DNA from: Alloascoidea africana
Lineage: Eukaryota; Ascomycota; Alloascoideomycetes; Alloascoideales; Alloascoideaceae
Length of the DNA: 25,881 bases
Assembly (NCBI GenBank): GCA_030581615.1
Contig: JAKTTT010000115.1
Location: 1 to 25,881, forward strand
Direction of reading: 5' to 3'
Below the pieces are notes generated by a model. That model did not search any database and was not told the origin of the DNA. It saw only the letters and a program-made list of their open reading frames with translations. Shown in pieces: positions 9,005 to 18,581 of this stretch. Each line of letters starts with the position of its first letter. The stretch's first letter is position 1. The translations under genes and the position numbers were made by a program.

Positions 9005-10948
9005 ATGTCAATAAACAGAAACTTGAAACATCATCTTCTTTTTGAGATTTCAACCGAGGTTGCAAACAACACAGGCGATTTTTATTCGTGTTTGAAATCA
9101 AAATCCTCGGTGGTTGAGAAAGAGTATGGGAAAAGGTATCATTTAATAGGTCCTCTAAATATCCAAACCGCAAAAGTTGAAGTTGAAGAATTGGAAATTG
9201 AAAACAAATACCTCGAAAAAGCATTGAAATCGATGGGTGAAAAAGGAATCCGATACCTATATGGCCGTTGGCTTATAGATGGAGCTCCAAGAACTATTCT
9301 TTTCGATACAGATTCCGCAATGCCATTCTTTGAGGAGTGGAAAGCTGATCTTTGGTCAGTTGCCGGTATTCCTGCCCCCGATCAAGACGGAGAAACAAAG
9401 GAAGCGATTTTATTTGGATATCTTGTTGCTTGGTTTTTGGGTCAGTACGTGACAAATGATGGAGGAACTGCTGTCGTTGCCCATTTCCATAACTGGCTCG
9501 CTGGTGTCGCGATTCCACTATGTAGAAAGCGAAAAATTGATGTTACGACAATCTTCACCTCTCATTCCACATTACTTGGTTCCTACCTTTCTTTGGAAAA
9601 AAATGCTACTACCTCAACCAATTACTATGAAAAATTGCCCGAGTTTGATTGCACGTCAGAAGCTGGCAAATTGGGAATTTATCATCGCTATCGAATAGAA
9701 ATGACAGCAGCCCAATTAGCCGATGTTTTCACTGCCACTTCTCTAATCACTTCCCTTGAGTCTGAACATTTCTTGAAAAGAAAACCGGATTTGGTGACCC
9801 CGATTGGTCTTAACGACAGATCAAAATTTTCAGTTGATCTTCATGAGTTTCAAAGTTTGCACACTCTACAGAGGAAAAAAATTAATCAGTTTACAAAAGG
9901 ACATTTCTATAGCCATTATCAATTCAACCTCGATAATACGCTCTATTTTTTCCACGTTGGAAAATATGAATACAAAAATAAAGGTGTGGATATGTTTATT
10001 CAGTCGTTGACAATCCTAAACAGACTTTTAAAAACCGCAAAGTCAGACAAGACAGTCGTGGCGTTTATCATCGTGCCCATTGAACCGACATCGACATCGA
10101 CAACAGAAACAGTAGCAGGACCATACAATGTTGAAACACTCATGAGTCAAGCGCTCATCAAGGCACTTGGTGATACTGTGAGCGAAGTTGGAAGAAGAAT
10201 CGAAAGTCGCCTATTTCAACACTGTTTGGACTATCCAGATCATGGCAGAGAGGTGCCCAACTTGGAAGACATATTGTCCAAACACGATGAAATCATGATC
10301 AAGAATCGTGTCTTTGCCCTACAGAATCTGGGGAATGGAAAAAACACTTTACCCCCAATTATTACTCATGAATTGGTAGATAAGGAAAATTCCGGAAGAG
10401 GAGACCCCATTTTGAATGACATTCGGGCCGCTGAATTGTTGAATGACCCCTCAGATCCAGTCAAAATAGTCTTCCACCCAAGGCTTCCCAGCCCCACTAG
10501 CCCTGTTTTACCACTAGACTATATCAATTTTATGAGGGGCTGTGATTTAGGAGTTTTCCCTTCTTACTATGAGCCCTGGGGTGCACTAACAGCGGAATGC
10601 GCAACAATGGGCGTTCCTACAATCACTTCAAATCTCTCTGGCTTTGCAAGACACTTGGAAAACACTCTCAACTTTGATGATTCTACACAAATGTCGGATT
10701 ACGGAATTTACATCGTCGATCGCGTTTCAAAATCGTTCAGAGAATCTGTAAATGATCTGGCTAATTACATGTATCATTTTACCAAAAAAACCTCGAGAGA
10801 GAGGATAAATCAGAGAAACCGCACTGAAAGACTTGGTGATCTGCTAAGTTGGACTAGAATGCATCGTGAGCTTGAAAAAGCACGAAGACTTTCTTTGGAA
10901 AAAGCATATCCTGATCAGTTTCAAACTAGTTATAAAAGGAAAGCTTAA
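9005..10948 (+). CDS. Divergent GT3 glycogen synthase paralogue, lacks regulatory tail
   Basis: 647 residues from ATG 9005, no intron. The frame stays open upstream to about 8876 but has no ATG there. Homology to Gsy1/Gsy2 (about 705 residues) runs end to end: HLLFEISTEVAN, YHLIGPLN, YGRWLIDGAP, WFLG, CRKRKIDVTTIFT, GIYHRY, HFLKRKPD, HEFQSLH, NTLYFF, VVAFI, IFHP, RGCDLGVFPSYYEPWG, SDYGIYIVDR, RINQRNRTERL. Motifs shared by yeast and human enzymes are altered: NxVGGIY reads NNTGDFY (21-27), HEWLAG reads HNWLAG (162-167), THATLLGRYL reads SHSTLLGSYL (186-195), PNGLNV reads PIGLND (266-271), GRYE reads GKYE (319-322), PWGYTPAE reads PWGALTAE (524-531). Kept are Lys326, Glu523, Glu531 and most of the glucose-6-phosphate arginine cluster (597-609), though one arginine is Ser (596). 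The protein ends just after YPDQF, so the phosphorylated C-terminal tail is absent. It may be an inactive or modulatory paralogue; altered activity is the alternative. Confidence 0.92.
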   Translation: MSINRNLKHHLLFEISTEVANNTGDFYSCLKSKSSVVEKEYGKRYHLIGPLNIQTAKVEVEELEIENKYLEKALKSMGEKGIRYLYGRWLIDGAPRTILFDTDSAMPFFEEWKADLWSVAGIPAPDQDGETKEAILFGYLVAWFLGQYVTNDGGTAVVAHFHNWLAGVAIPLCRKRKIDVTTIFTSHSTLLGSYLSLEKNATTSTNYYEKLPEFDCTSEAGKLGIYHRYRIEMTAAQLADVFTATSLITSLESEHFLKRKPDLVTPIGLNDRSKFSVDLHEFQSLHTLQRKKINQFTKGHFYSHYQFNLDNTLYFFHVGKYEYKNKGVDMFIQSLTILNRLLKTAKSDKTVVAFIIVPIEPTSTSTTETVAGPYNVETLMSQALIKALGDTVSEVGRRIESRLFQHCLDYPDHGREVPNLEDILSKHDEIMIKNRVFALQNLGNGKNTLPPIITHELVDKENSGRGDPILNDIRAAELLNDPSDPVKIVFHPRLPSPTSPVLPLDYINFMRGCDLGVFPSYYEPWGALTAECATMGVPTITSNLSGFARHLENTLNFDDSTQMSDYGIYIVDRVSKSFRESVNDLANYMYHFTKKTSRERINQRNRTERLGDLLSWTRMHRELEKARRLSLEKAYPDQFQTSYKRKA

Positions 10949-11512
10949 TGCCTTGGCCAACAACCTCTCCTGATATTTCATTCAACTGTAAGACAAAATC
11001 TACTCAAAATATTGGTATTTCAAACACTTCACATTTATTTATCAAAGTTGCAACATTATTTTACCACATTGGATTTAAAATTATCTTTTCTTCATTCGAC
11101 ATTTCGAAATGTTTTTGTTATTATTTTATTATGTTCATGAGAAAATAAAAAGGCCCGGCTATACAATAATTTGGAAATTATAGAGAAACTCGTTTAAAAA
11201 AAAACTCGAGTATTTGACTTGTTAATTTGTTATATCTAGACACTTGTTGAAAAGCATTCTTCTTAACTATTTTTTTTTTATTACAACCTCATTCATATAA
11301 ATTAGATCACCTACACTTGTTTTTAAATAATATATCTATTTTACTTGAGCATAAGAATCTAAAAGTTGTAATAACACAATCGTCTTGTGATGCTGGTATT
11401 CAATTTTGACGAAACTAAAAGATCAAATGCTCAACTAATTCTGTGCTCTTTTACTGTGAAAATGAAATAATACTGACATTATATTTCGAACTTTGCGCTT
11501 AGTACAAACAAA
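10949..11512. other. Convergent GSY/MTQ2 3' region
   Basis: 564 bp of strongly AT-rich DNA between the two stop codons, with A- and T-tracts (near 11197-11204 and 11271-11279). I see no gene. It likely holds both polyadenylation regions. Confidence 0.6.
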
Positions 11513-12175
11513 TCATCGTTTCATAAATCGATAAACACTCAATTCCTCCCAGCCCGCTTTTCTATGAATTACTTGCTCAACGCTCCAGCCTGTTGACCGC
11601 ATTTCATTTGCCACCTGCTCCGGTTTATTTCGTGCACAGAATAAAATATATGCGATTCCACTCGGCGACAAAATGCTGCCCAGCCTGTGTAGCAAACGGT
11701 TCGTCACTTCCATCCCATCCCTACCACCCAAAAGCGCCAAGTCAAGCCATCTATCTTGATCTGATTTCCCAACCATACCAGGAACTGTTTCATGGGGGAC
11801 ATAAGGAGGATTAAAGACAAGCAGATCAATTAATCCTGGTTTTATAGCTTCTGTTAAATCGCTCTGAATCGAATCGATATACTTCGTTCCGCCATTATCT
11901 TTTGAAGTCTCTAGCGAGGATTTGCATGCAAAAGGGTTTAAATCTGTAGTTAGAAAAAGACCTTCTTTAATGATATGTGAATGGATAAAAGCTGTAACGA
12001 TTCCTGATCCTGTTCCAACCTCAGTTATCACTGGATAATGGATCCCTGAAAACTTTTCCTCTAAAAGATTGCGTTCAGCCTCAGACTCAAAAAGGTCAAG
12101 CAGTAGGAAAGAATCTTCCGCTGGCTCATAGACTTTATCGAATGGGACATTGTAAGTGTCTGGAGTAGAAAACAT
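11513..12175 (-). CDS. MTQ2: eRF1 glutamine methyltransferase catalytic subunit (HemK2/N6AMT1 type)
   Basis: 220 residues, against 221 in S. cerevisiae Mtq2; no intron. The enzyme, with Trm112 as partner, methylates the glutamine of the GGQ motif in release factor eRF1 using SAM. VYEPAEDSFLLLDLFE (15-30) is the family N-terminal signature. The SAM-binding motif I is EVGTGSGIV (52-60), an acidic residue of motif II is in TTDLNP (76-81), and the substrate-glutamine motif NPPYVP is at 122-127. Its start is 139 bp from that of RUB1 in divergent orientation, so the two probably share a promoter region. It is convergent with the glycogen synthase paralogue. Confidence 0.96.
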   Translation of the reverse strand: MFSTPDTYNVPFDKVYEPAEDSFLLLDLFESEAERNLLEEKFSGIHYPVITEVGTGSGIVTAFIHSHIIKEGLFLTTDLNPFACKSSLETSKDNGGTKYIDSIQSDLTEAIKPGLIDLLVFNPPYVPHETVPGMVGKSDQDRWLDLALLGGRDGMEVTNRLLHRLGSILSPSGIAYILFCARNKPEQVANEMRSTGWSVEQVIHRKAGWEELSVYRFMKR

Positions 12176-12314
12176 GTCTCATCATTTGTCCTTCAAATGG
12201 CTCCTTCTAGCTCATCAGATTACTTCATGTTTTCTGAGATACACCCGTACATTTTATCATCACAACTTGATCCGTGAACATTGATTTACACAAAACGGAA
12301 ACACCCAAATCACA
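12176..12314. promoter_or_regulatory. 139-bp bidirectional promoter MTQ2/RUB1
   Basis: The two ATGs face away from each other across 139 bp, by far the shortest divergent gap in the window. No clear TATA box or known binding motif stands out. Confidence 0.6.
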
Positions 12315-12690
12315 ATGCAGATCAAGGTAAAAACGTTGACAGGCAAAGAGGTATGCTGAGTACAGTTTATTCGACAGTTCTGTGTTGAGTTAAGCTTGGA
12401 CTAATGCCTGTATCAGATTCCTATTGATGTTGATCCCACAGACAAGGTAAGTACCACAGACAGGCCATCATTCTCCTTTCTTTTGATTCTGACCTAAATG
12501 CCTGATTTGGTCACGGTAGATAATCCGGTTGAAGGAAATCATGGAAGAAAAAGAAGGAATTCCGCCAATTCAACAAAGACTGATTTATGCTGGCAAACAG
12601 ATGAATGACGATGCTACTGTCTCATTTTACAACCTTGAACCTGGCTCTCAGCTTCACTTAGTATTGGCTCTACGAGGAGGAGCTTACTAA
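12315..12690 (+). CDS. RUB1: NEDD8/Rub1 ubiquitin-like modifier, 3 exons
   Basis: Exons 12315-12350, 12417-12446 and 12520-12690 give 78 residues. The modifier is conjugated to cullins by a Ula1-Uba3/Ubc12 cascade. [22 protein letters not shown] and [19 protein letters not shown] follow human NEDD8 closely. Position 72 is Ala (LALRGG), the residue that separates NEDD8 from ubiquitin (Arg72) for E1 choice. The mature end is Gly76, followed by a two-residue tail, AY, which a Yuh1/UCH-type protease must remove. Intron 1 (12351-12416) uses GTATGC and GACTAAT, and intron 2 (12447-12519) uses GTAAGT. Both fall in the first 22 codons and are in phase 0. CTG encodes the conserved Leu43, evidence for standard code. 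Confidence 0.96.
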
Positions 12691-12950
12691 TTGAATCATG
12701 ACATTGACCTATTACTTTGCCGGTGTTTCTTGTTCCCGTGCGTTTTGATGGAAACGATCTTCTGATTCAAAAGAGCTACCAATTCCAAGTTTTTAACAAT
12801 ACAGATAGAGTTGTCTAACTTACGAGCAATGAAGCATAATATTACAATACTTTGCACTTGTAAAAGTATATAGATTCCATGGCCTCGTCCTTAAACAAAT
12901 GCCAAAGATGAAAGGAAAAAGACTTGAATACTACTATACATTAAGAAGCA
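12691..12950. terminator. Convergent RUB1/NCBP3 3' region
   Basis: 260 bp between the two stop codons, AT-rich, with AATAC/TATA-like stretches near 12838-12876. Probably carries the 3'-end signals of both genes; no precise site can be assigned. Confidence 0.4.
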
Positions 12951-14149
12951 TTAAAAAAACAAATCATGGGCCCTTTTCTTCCTTCTCCTACTGGCCGGTT
13001 CCACTTGGACATTTATAATCTTCGCCAGCCTTTCAGCATTTGGATTCTTGAACCTTCGGTCCCTATTACCGTCTTTGTTTATTCTCTCATTCATCGATTT
13101 TCGTCCCGGTGACCTAGACCTTGAACGAGAGGAACGAAAGCCATGTCTACTTCTAGATTGGAAATCTGGGAACAGGTCATCGTCGTTCGTTTTGGTTCCA
13201 GTGTACCTATCGTTCGCCCATCTTTCGGCTCCAATTTCGTCTCTCACTCCTGGTTCATATCTATCCTCTCTTTCCCTGTAGTTGCTGCTTCTTCCTCTTT
13301 CGCCCCGCCCACTTTGTAGTGCAGAGAGTTTCTCGGGGAATAGATCTTCATCTTCCTTTGGCTTTATCGAGGGAAACAGATCGTCTCCATCAGCTTTGAC
13401 TCGACGAGGCCGAGATGGATCAGGCCGATATGCTTTCCTTTCAATATATCTATTTTATGCATGTTAAAAATTTGTAAACCTGGGGGCGTGAATCAGCATC
13501 CACACTTACGGTTTTGTAGGTTCTCCATGAAGTAGATAATACCGACTTTGTGCTCTTGCGCCAACCACTTTTTTATCCTTTTTGTAAGCCATTCGAAGTT
13601 TCAAGTCTATTTGAGCATGTTCTGGGTCAACTTTTGCCGGTCGCAGTATCTTTTCTTCTACATCACCTTCGTAATATGCAGATGGAGAAGTGAGTTGGTT
13701 GAGAGCATCTGAACAGTCATCATAAGAATCAAACACGATAACAACTAGAAAATATGGCCAGGGTTAGCATTCATGACTTTGAATGAGTTTTCAGGTTAAC
13801 CTATAACACATACTCGAATTGTCATCCACCCATTCTAAAATGTGCCTCAAGTTTGGTATATGTGATTTCAAATATGCTTTCACATCATTTGTAGATAAGT
13901 CGGCTACACCAAAGAGATATAAAGCTTCTCTTCTAAGGTCATCTTCAATTTCATCCTTCATAGAAATTAGTACTGATAATTTTAAAATGGCCTTTGTGAG
14001 GATTTGGGCCATACCTTGTTTGTCTCTTCAGCCATCATATTTTCATCGTCTTGGTCCATCGTCCCGGGGTCAGCGATATTAACATTCTGAATATATTCTA
14101 GATCCTTATTGTCATCAACTTGTATTTCATCCTCATATGATAAATCCAT
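12951..14149 (-). CDS. NCBP3: NCBP3-like (DUF2414) RNA-binding protein, 4 exons
   Basis: Minus-strand exons 14149-14015, 13955-13814, 13744-13510 and 13449-12951 give 336 residues, with all phases consistent. Residues 1-55 are acidic. REALYLFGVADLSTNDVKAYLKSH (54-77), ILEWVDDNSSIVIVFDSYDDCSDAL and KKVVGARAQSRYYLLHGEP (150-168) correspond to the NCBP3 signatures ALYLYGVDDMSTQDV, IEWLDDTS and KKELGAARRSQYYMKYGNP. This is an RRM-like fold that in animals binds cap-associated complexes and supports mRNA export. The C-terminal half is charged and disordered, with an RS stretch near 268-285 and DLFP at 194-197, 206-209 and 262-265. The very end is HDLFF. Introns have GTATGG/TACTAAT, GTATGT/GCTAACC and GTAAGT/TTTAAC sites. 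The role in this yeast is inferred from family only. Confidence 0.85.
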
Positions 14150-15057
14150 GATTATGCGTTGTTTCTGATTTCAGACTTTTTGTAGAAAGGAAGACTAAAA
14201 CTGAATTGGTCAACAAGGCTTGGCAGGGTAACGACTCTGAATATTGACTGAGATTCGAGTGGGTGGACAGCCATCACCAACTAGGTACCACTTTTTTTCT
14301 AATGCTAAAAGGAACCCTCTTTCATTACTTGCAATGATTAGGAAAGATTTATATCTGAATCTTTATCTAAACTTAAGCGGTCTGCTGTTAATGTTCTAAC
14401 TGGCTGAGTGAAGGAACAAACACAAAGTTGACTGGGGTAGAGAATTACATAAGTGAGATGGTTGAGTTTGGTTAATTTAATTTGGGAAACTGGTGTTTGA
14501 AGTCTTTAAATTCTCTTGGGAACTAGTTGCCTGTTGAACTCTTGAGAATCAAGCGTAAAACGTTTACCTCCAACGTTGGCGTCATGATTATGAGAATTGT
14601 ACTCTTTCAAAATTCGTGGGGGCATATGAAAAGGAGATCACGATCTTAAATCCGAGCTACACGCTTTTCACTTTGCTTGTAGTTTTCAGAAAAAGAAGAA
14701 TAATAATAATATTCACCAACACAAATGCTTTTCACAAGTCTTGAATGTGAAAAATTATTCTCAGACGTCTGATTTTGTTATCGTTGTGAGGGACATCTGT
14801 CTGCACAAAACCAAAAAAATGATGCGTTTTGACAGAACGCATAACAGATTTGTATACATTACAGAACCAAACTCTGTATCTTGGTAATTGAATCAATCTA
14901 AAGTCTCTACAGAAAAGACCTGGATTCGGAAAAACCTTCGTAACTAGCTTGGGCGACTGAAAAAGTCCTTTTTGATTTAAATGATCAAAAGAAACTGAGA
15001 TTGGAAAGATGTGCTTTAGCATATTCCTGAAAGAATGTACAGCAAACAAAGCTTCGC

Positions 15058-15084
15058 TTCGGTTAAGATTTTCTATTAACCGAA
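15058..15084. repeat. 9-bp hairpin
   Basis: TTCGGTTAA (15058-15066) and TTAACCGAA (15076-15084) are perfect reverse complements around a 9-nt loop, 7 bp before the ATG of the 15091-15372 open frame. No T-run follows. Confidence 0.6.
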
Positions 15085-15090
15085 AGAGAA

Positions 15091-15372
15091 ATGCACTGCA
15101 TTTACATTTCTAGCTGTCTCGAATCTTGCTGCAACTTTGCTGATCTACCAAAAGGAAATCACAGTTATACTTCTAGATCAATTGGTGGACTATATTACGA
15201 TTCAAAAACTGTTTGTTTTTCCGTTAACAAATATTTTTGCCGAGAGAGTCAAAGTTTGGGTTTAAAATCTAACCACGATCCTGATTGCAAAGTCTCAAAA
15301 GATGAATATGATTGTTCTGTTACAGTCATGCCTATGAAAGGACCCAATATTTTTCCTTTTCATGCAAAATAG
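15091..15372 (+). CDS. Doubtful 93-aa cysteine-containing open frame
   Basis: ATG-initiated frame of 93 codons in a geneless region. The product has eight cysteines (including SSCLESCCNF and DPDCKVSKDEYDCS) and no clear signal peptide or membrane segment. I do not recognise it. Listed because it is the longest ATG frame on the plus strand here and a hairpin lies just before it. Chance occurrence is more likely than a gene. Confidence 0.15.
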   Translation: MHCIYISSCLESCCNFADLPKGNHSYTSRSIGGLYYDSKTVCFSVNKYFCRESQSLGLKSNHDPDCKVSKDEYDCSVTVMPMKGPNIFPFHAK

Positions 15373-16213
15373 AAACACAGAATTTGGCTTGAATTAATGC
15401 ATCGTAGACGTTGGAATGATGTCAATCCTTTTCCCCTGGATTAAACACAATTATTCTTTTTGAAGCGTTTTCTGGAAACGCAGTATGGAAAAGTTTCAAG
15501 TCAAAATGGTTTCAAAAGTGAATACACAGAAAGAGATGATGCTTAACTTTACCTTTCAAGAGCGACCATTCAATTCTGGCCACTATTTTATCTGACTTAT
15601 AAACGGCATGGGCACCATGGCAAGAATCATCAGTAGAATGATGAACAGACCAACTAAAAGAAAGAATGAAGCAAGCAATGGGGCATCTGCAAGGCACAAT
15701 GGGATACGCTTATGTAGCATTGCCAACTTCAAAGCTGTAAGTCAAACGACACATAACTGTTTTGATCTCAAACATACGAAACCGAGGTGATTGCTCAAAG
15801 TCGGCAATGAGTGAGAATCAGGAAAAGAAACAAAACCACTGGGATGCCTTAAGAAATACGATGGCTACGTGAAATGGTGTTAATGTGTAGCGAAAATAAT
15901 ATCAATAGCAAGATCGAAATCTAGACACTTTGAATTTCAGGTACTATTATTCCTCGGCCCATTCAACGCCAACCTTCTGAGTCCTTTGAAATGAAAATAA
16001 GAAATTAAAAATAGGAACACCATATATGCCTAACTTTTGTGGTGATTGTGTATCGTACCAGCTTTAAGGCGGTGTGTTTGCCATATAATTGTTTTGATCC
16101 CAGTTCCCTTCGCTTATGCCAATTACTTCTTTCTTCAATGAAAGCTTAAAATGCATAGCCGTTTTCTCTCTCTTCTGGCATAATGGGTTAGTCAATTAAT
16201 TGTCCAGTAGAGT

Positions 16214-16297
16214 TTTAAGAGGACCTCCTATTATTAGAGCTGCTCCAGCTCTTAACTGTTGAACAGGTCTCGAGGAAAAACAAGGCGAACTGGAGCA
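16214..16297. repeat. Dyad-rich patch, possible structured RNA
   Basis: AGAGCTG-CTC-CAGCTCT (16236-16252) is a perfect 7-bp hairpin. TTAAGAG just upstream pairs with CTCTTAA ending at about 16255. TGCTCCAG (16241-16248) is complementary to CTGGAGCA (16290-16297). The stems are mutually exclusive. No coding sequence covers it. Confidence 0.4.
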
Positions 16298-16832
16298 ACG
16301 TGCTTCAGCCCACCTTATCTCTACACCATCTTCAGCACAGACTTTTAAGAACACAGTCTTACCTTGCTGTTTTCAAGGCAAAACATTTCATCCACCACAA
16401 AGAACATTTAAACACAGCGAGATCCAAAAAGGGTAGCTCACCAGACTTGCCGAGGTCGGTCTTGTGCTTTTGCCTTACAACATTTTTCTTGTCATGCAAC
16501 TTGTAACGGTATGCAAGGGCGCACATGCACATTTTGTCTAGTGGGTATTAAATATCAGGACAAAATGACCTGGAGCATGAGGTTGGAGTTACCAGCTGAG
16601 CTTTGTTTCTTAAACAATCAGGACACGTAGAGGATGTTGGAGATAGTGTCGTGATTATTTAGGTGTAAAAGCAGGAAATAAGAGAATCTTAGCAAGCGCA
16701 GATAGGCAGATAGAGATACCTCTCCAGTACAGTATTTAACAAGTAGGAATTCCCTCTTGTTGGCACTCTATTGTTATATCTGTGATTCTCTTCTTTACAA
16801 AAACAGAAACCAGACTCATTACATAACGAAAC

Positions 16833-17870
16833 ATGGCATCTCGTTTAAGAAAATCTGCTTCCCGAAGGGCGCTTTCTCCTTCGCCAGCGGAAACCCGGCT
16901 GAAAGACTTGAGAAATGCATCTTCGGCATCTCCTTTGATTCAAGTAACCAAAGCATCAAACACAACAACAAGCTCTTCTTTGAACAATCGCTTTAGGTCT
17001 CCAACAAGACAGAACCCATACAACTTTCAGCAACAGAACAGTTCGAGATTGAATTTAAGAACTGTTTCCTCTTCAGGAGCAGGCTATACATCTTTTGATG
17101 ATATCTCTGACCAAAACTACGGACAATCCAGTTTAACGCCCCAGCAAGAAAGGCTGAAACTTGAAGAGGCCGAGTCCTACAAAGAGAAGGCAGATGAGAT
17201 AGGAGGGAAGGGAAACAGTTACCTTTTGGCCATCGACTATTACAATAGAGCTATCAAAGCTTGTCCACAGAGCTTGAAACCCAACCGTGCAGTCTATTTT
17301 GCAGAAATAGGGAACTGCTACCTTCATTTGGTATGCTGAGTTTTCCGATAAATGTCAAATTCGTGTAAACATTACTAACGTCTATATTTCTTAAGAAACA
17401 ATACAAGCATGCTGTTGACTCATGTTCAAAAGCATTGAGCCTTGACCCTAGTAACCTAAGGGCTCTTGAGTCAAGGGCTGAAGCTAATGAAAACCTGGAC
17501 AGCTGGGATTCATTATACGAAGCCGTAAGAGGTAAACATTCCTCCTTTCGTTTCCTTTTAATTTTGAGTTGTATTTTTAACGACTGTCACAATAGACTAC
17601 CAAGCAATCTGCGATCGAAAAGATGTAGAGCTCAGTCGCATTTCTATGATCCAGGATCGCTTAAATATCCTTATACCACGCAAGCAGGAGAAGGAGAACA
17701 TCGCAAGCAAGGCGAGATTGATGCGGTTAAAGGAGCTCAACATCAACACCACCAATAATAATAGTATGAACGCTGGAGGACACGAAAAATCTCAGACAAC
17801 GAAAAGTTCCGGGATTTTGCCCATTTCCTTCAAATTTAGCAAGAGTAATGCGAACAACAATGATCAGTAG
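16833..17870 (+). CDS. TPR-domain protein, possibly TTC1-like, 3 exons
   Basis: Exons 16833-17330, 17396-17531 and 17596-17870 give 302 residues. Residues 1-100 are rich in Ser, Arg and Asn and look disordered. From about 107 the sequence follows a TPR array: ESYKEKADEIGGKGNSYLLAIDYYNRAIKACP, then RAVYFAEIGNCYLHLKQYKHAVDSCSKALSLDP, then NLRALESRAEANENLDSWDSLYEAVRDY. A charged helix follows (LIPRKQEKENIASKARLMRLKEL), then an Asn/Ser-rich tail. Three TPRs plus the closing RLKEL helix resemble TTC1-type co-chaperone-like proteins, but the GLST-DNF-type ending of TTC1 is absent, so that label is tentative. Intron 1 (17331-17395) has GTATGC and TACTAAC. Intron 2 (17532-17595) has GTAAAC, with an in-frame alternative acceptor 9 nt downstream. 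Confidence 0.8.
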
Positions 17871-18581
17871 TTGGTTTCCCAGGGCATTTAGAATCATCAG
17901 AAACATGACAATACCACCAACATTTTTTACAAAAGAATTCGTTAATTTGCATTTTATCCAGGCTTTCCTTTACTTTGCATCCATTAGCTACTTGTTTCTT
18001 TGCCCATTTCATATCATATACCACTGAACCACCAGTCCTAATAATGATGTACCATAAATCTTTGGCATCTTTGTACCATCTTTGCAACATTAACAATAAT
18101 TAGTCACAGTTGTATTTTATAATTTACTTTCAAATAATTTTAAAAAGGAAATCAGAATCTCTCAACCTTGGGCATTTAACGGATCTGTTAGAAGAAACAG
18201 TGATCGTTTTGATTCTTCCAACCAGGTTATTCTAGAATTATAAAAAGTACAAACCTGTCAAAAAAATCATAAAATCCATAACCAAAACAGGCTTTTAGTA
18301 CACAAGTATTGGATTTTGTTCCTCCACTTTTATTTGTTTTAAGTTTTTCTGGCAGGTACTATCTGATCTAGCTTACAATTAAAACCTTGATAAAGGGTGA
18401 GCAGTTAAAGAGATATGAAAACCACCATACAAATTACTTTTCATGTCCCATATTTTTTTTATGGAAAGAGAGTATCAATAATGCATATGATTACTGACCA
18501 CAAATATTAATTCTTGTTCCTATTTCGTAACTTGTCGTATAGAGCTGAATTTGTGACCGAAACGAAAGGCTAGAATTGAGA
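17871..18581. other. Convergent TPR gene/RPB4 3' region
   Basis: 711 bp between the stop codons, AT-rich. A minus frame at 17836-18096 overlaps the end of the TPR gene and has no recognisable feature, so I take it as chance. Nothing else is visible. Confidence 0.55.

Larger units (their letters stand above)
14150..16832. other. 2.68-kb divergent intergenic region NCBP3/TPR gene
   Basis: No gene I can support. A 93-codon cysteine-containing open frame at 15091-15372 and a 105-codon minus frame at 14732-15049 have no recognisable domain. The region holds a 9-bp hairpin (15058-15084) and a dyad-rich patch (16214-16297). An AT microsatellite (AATAATAAT) lies near 14699-14710. Confidence 0.55.
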
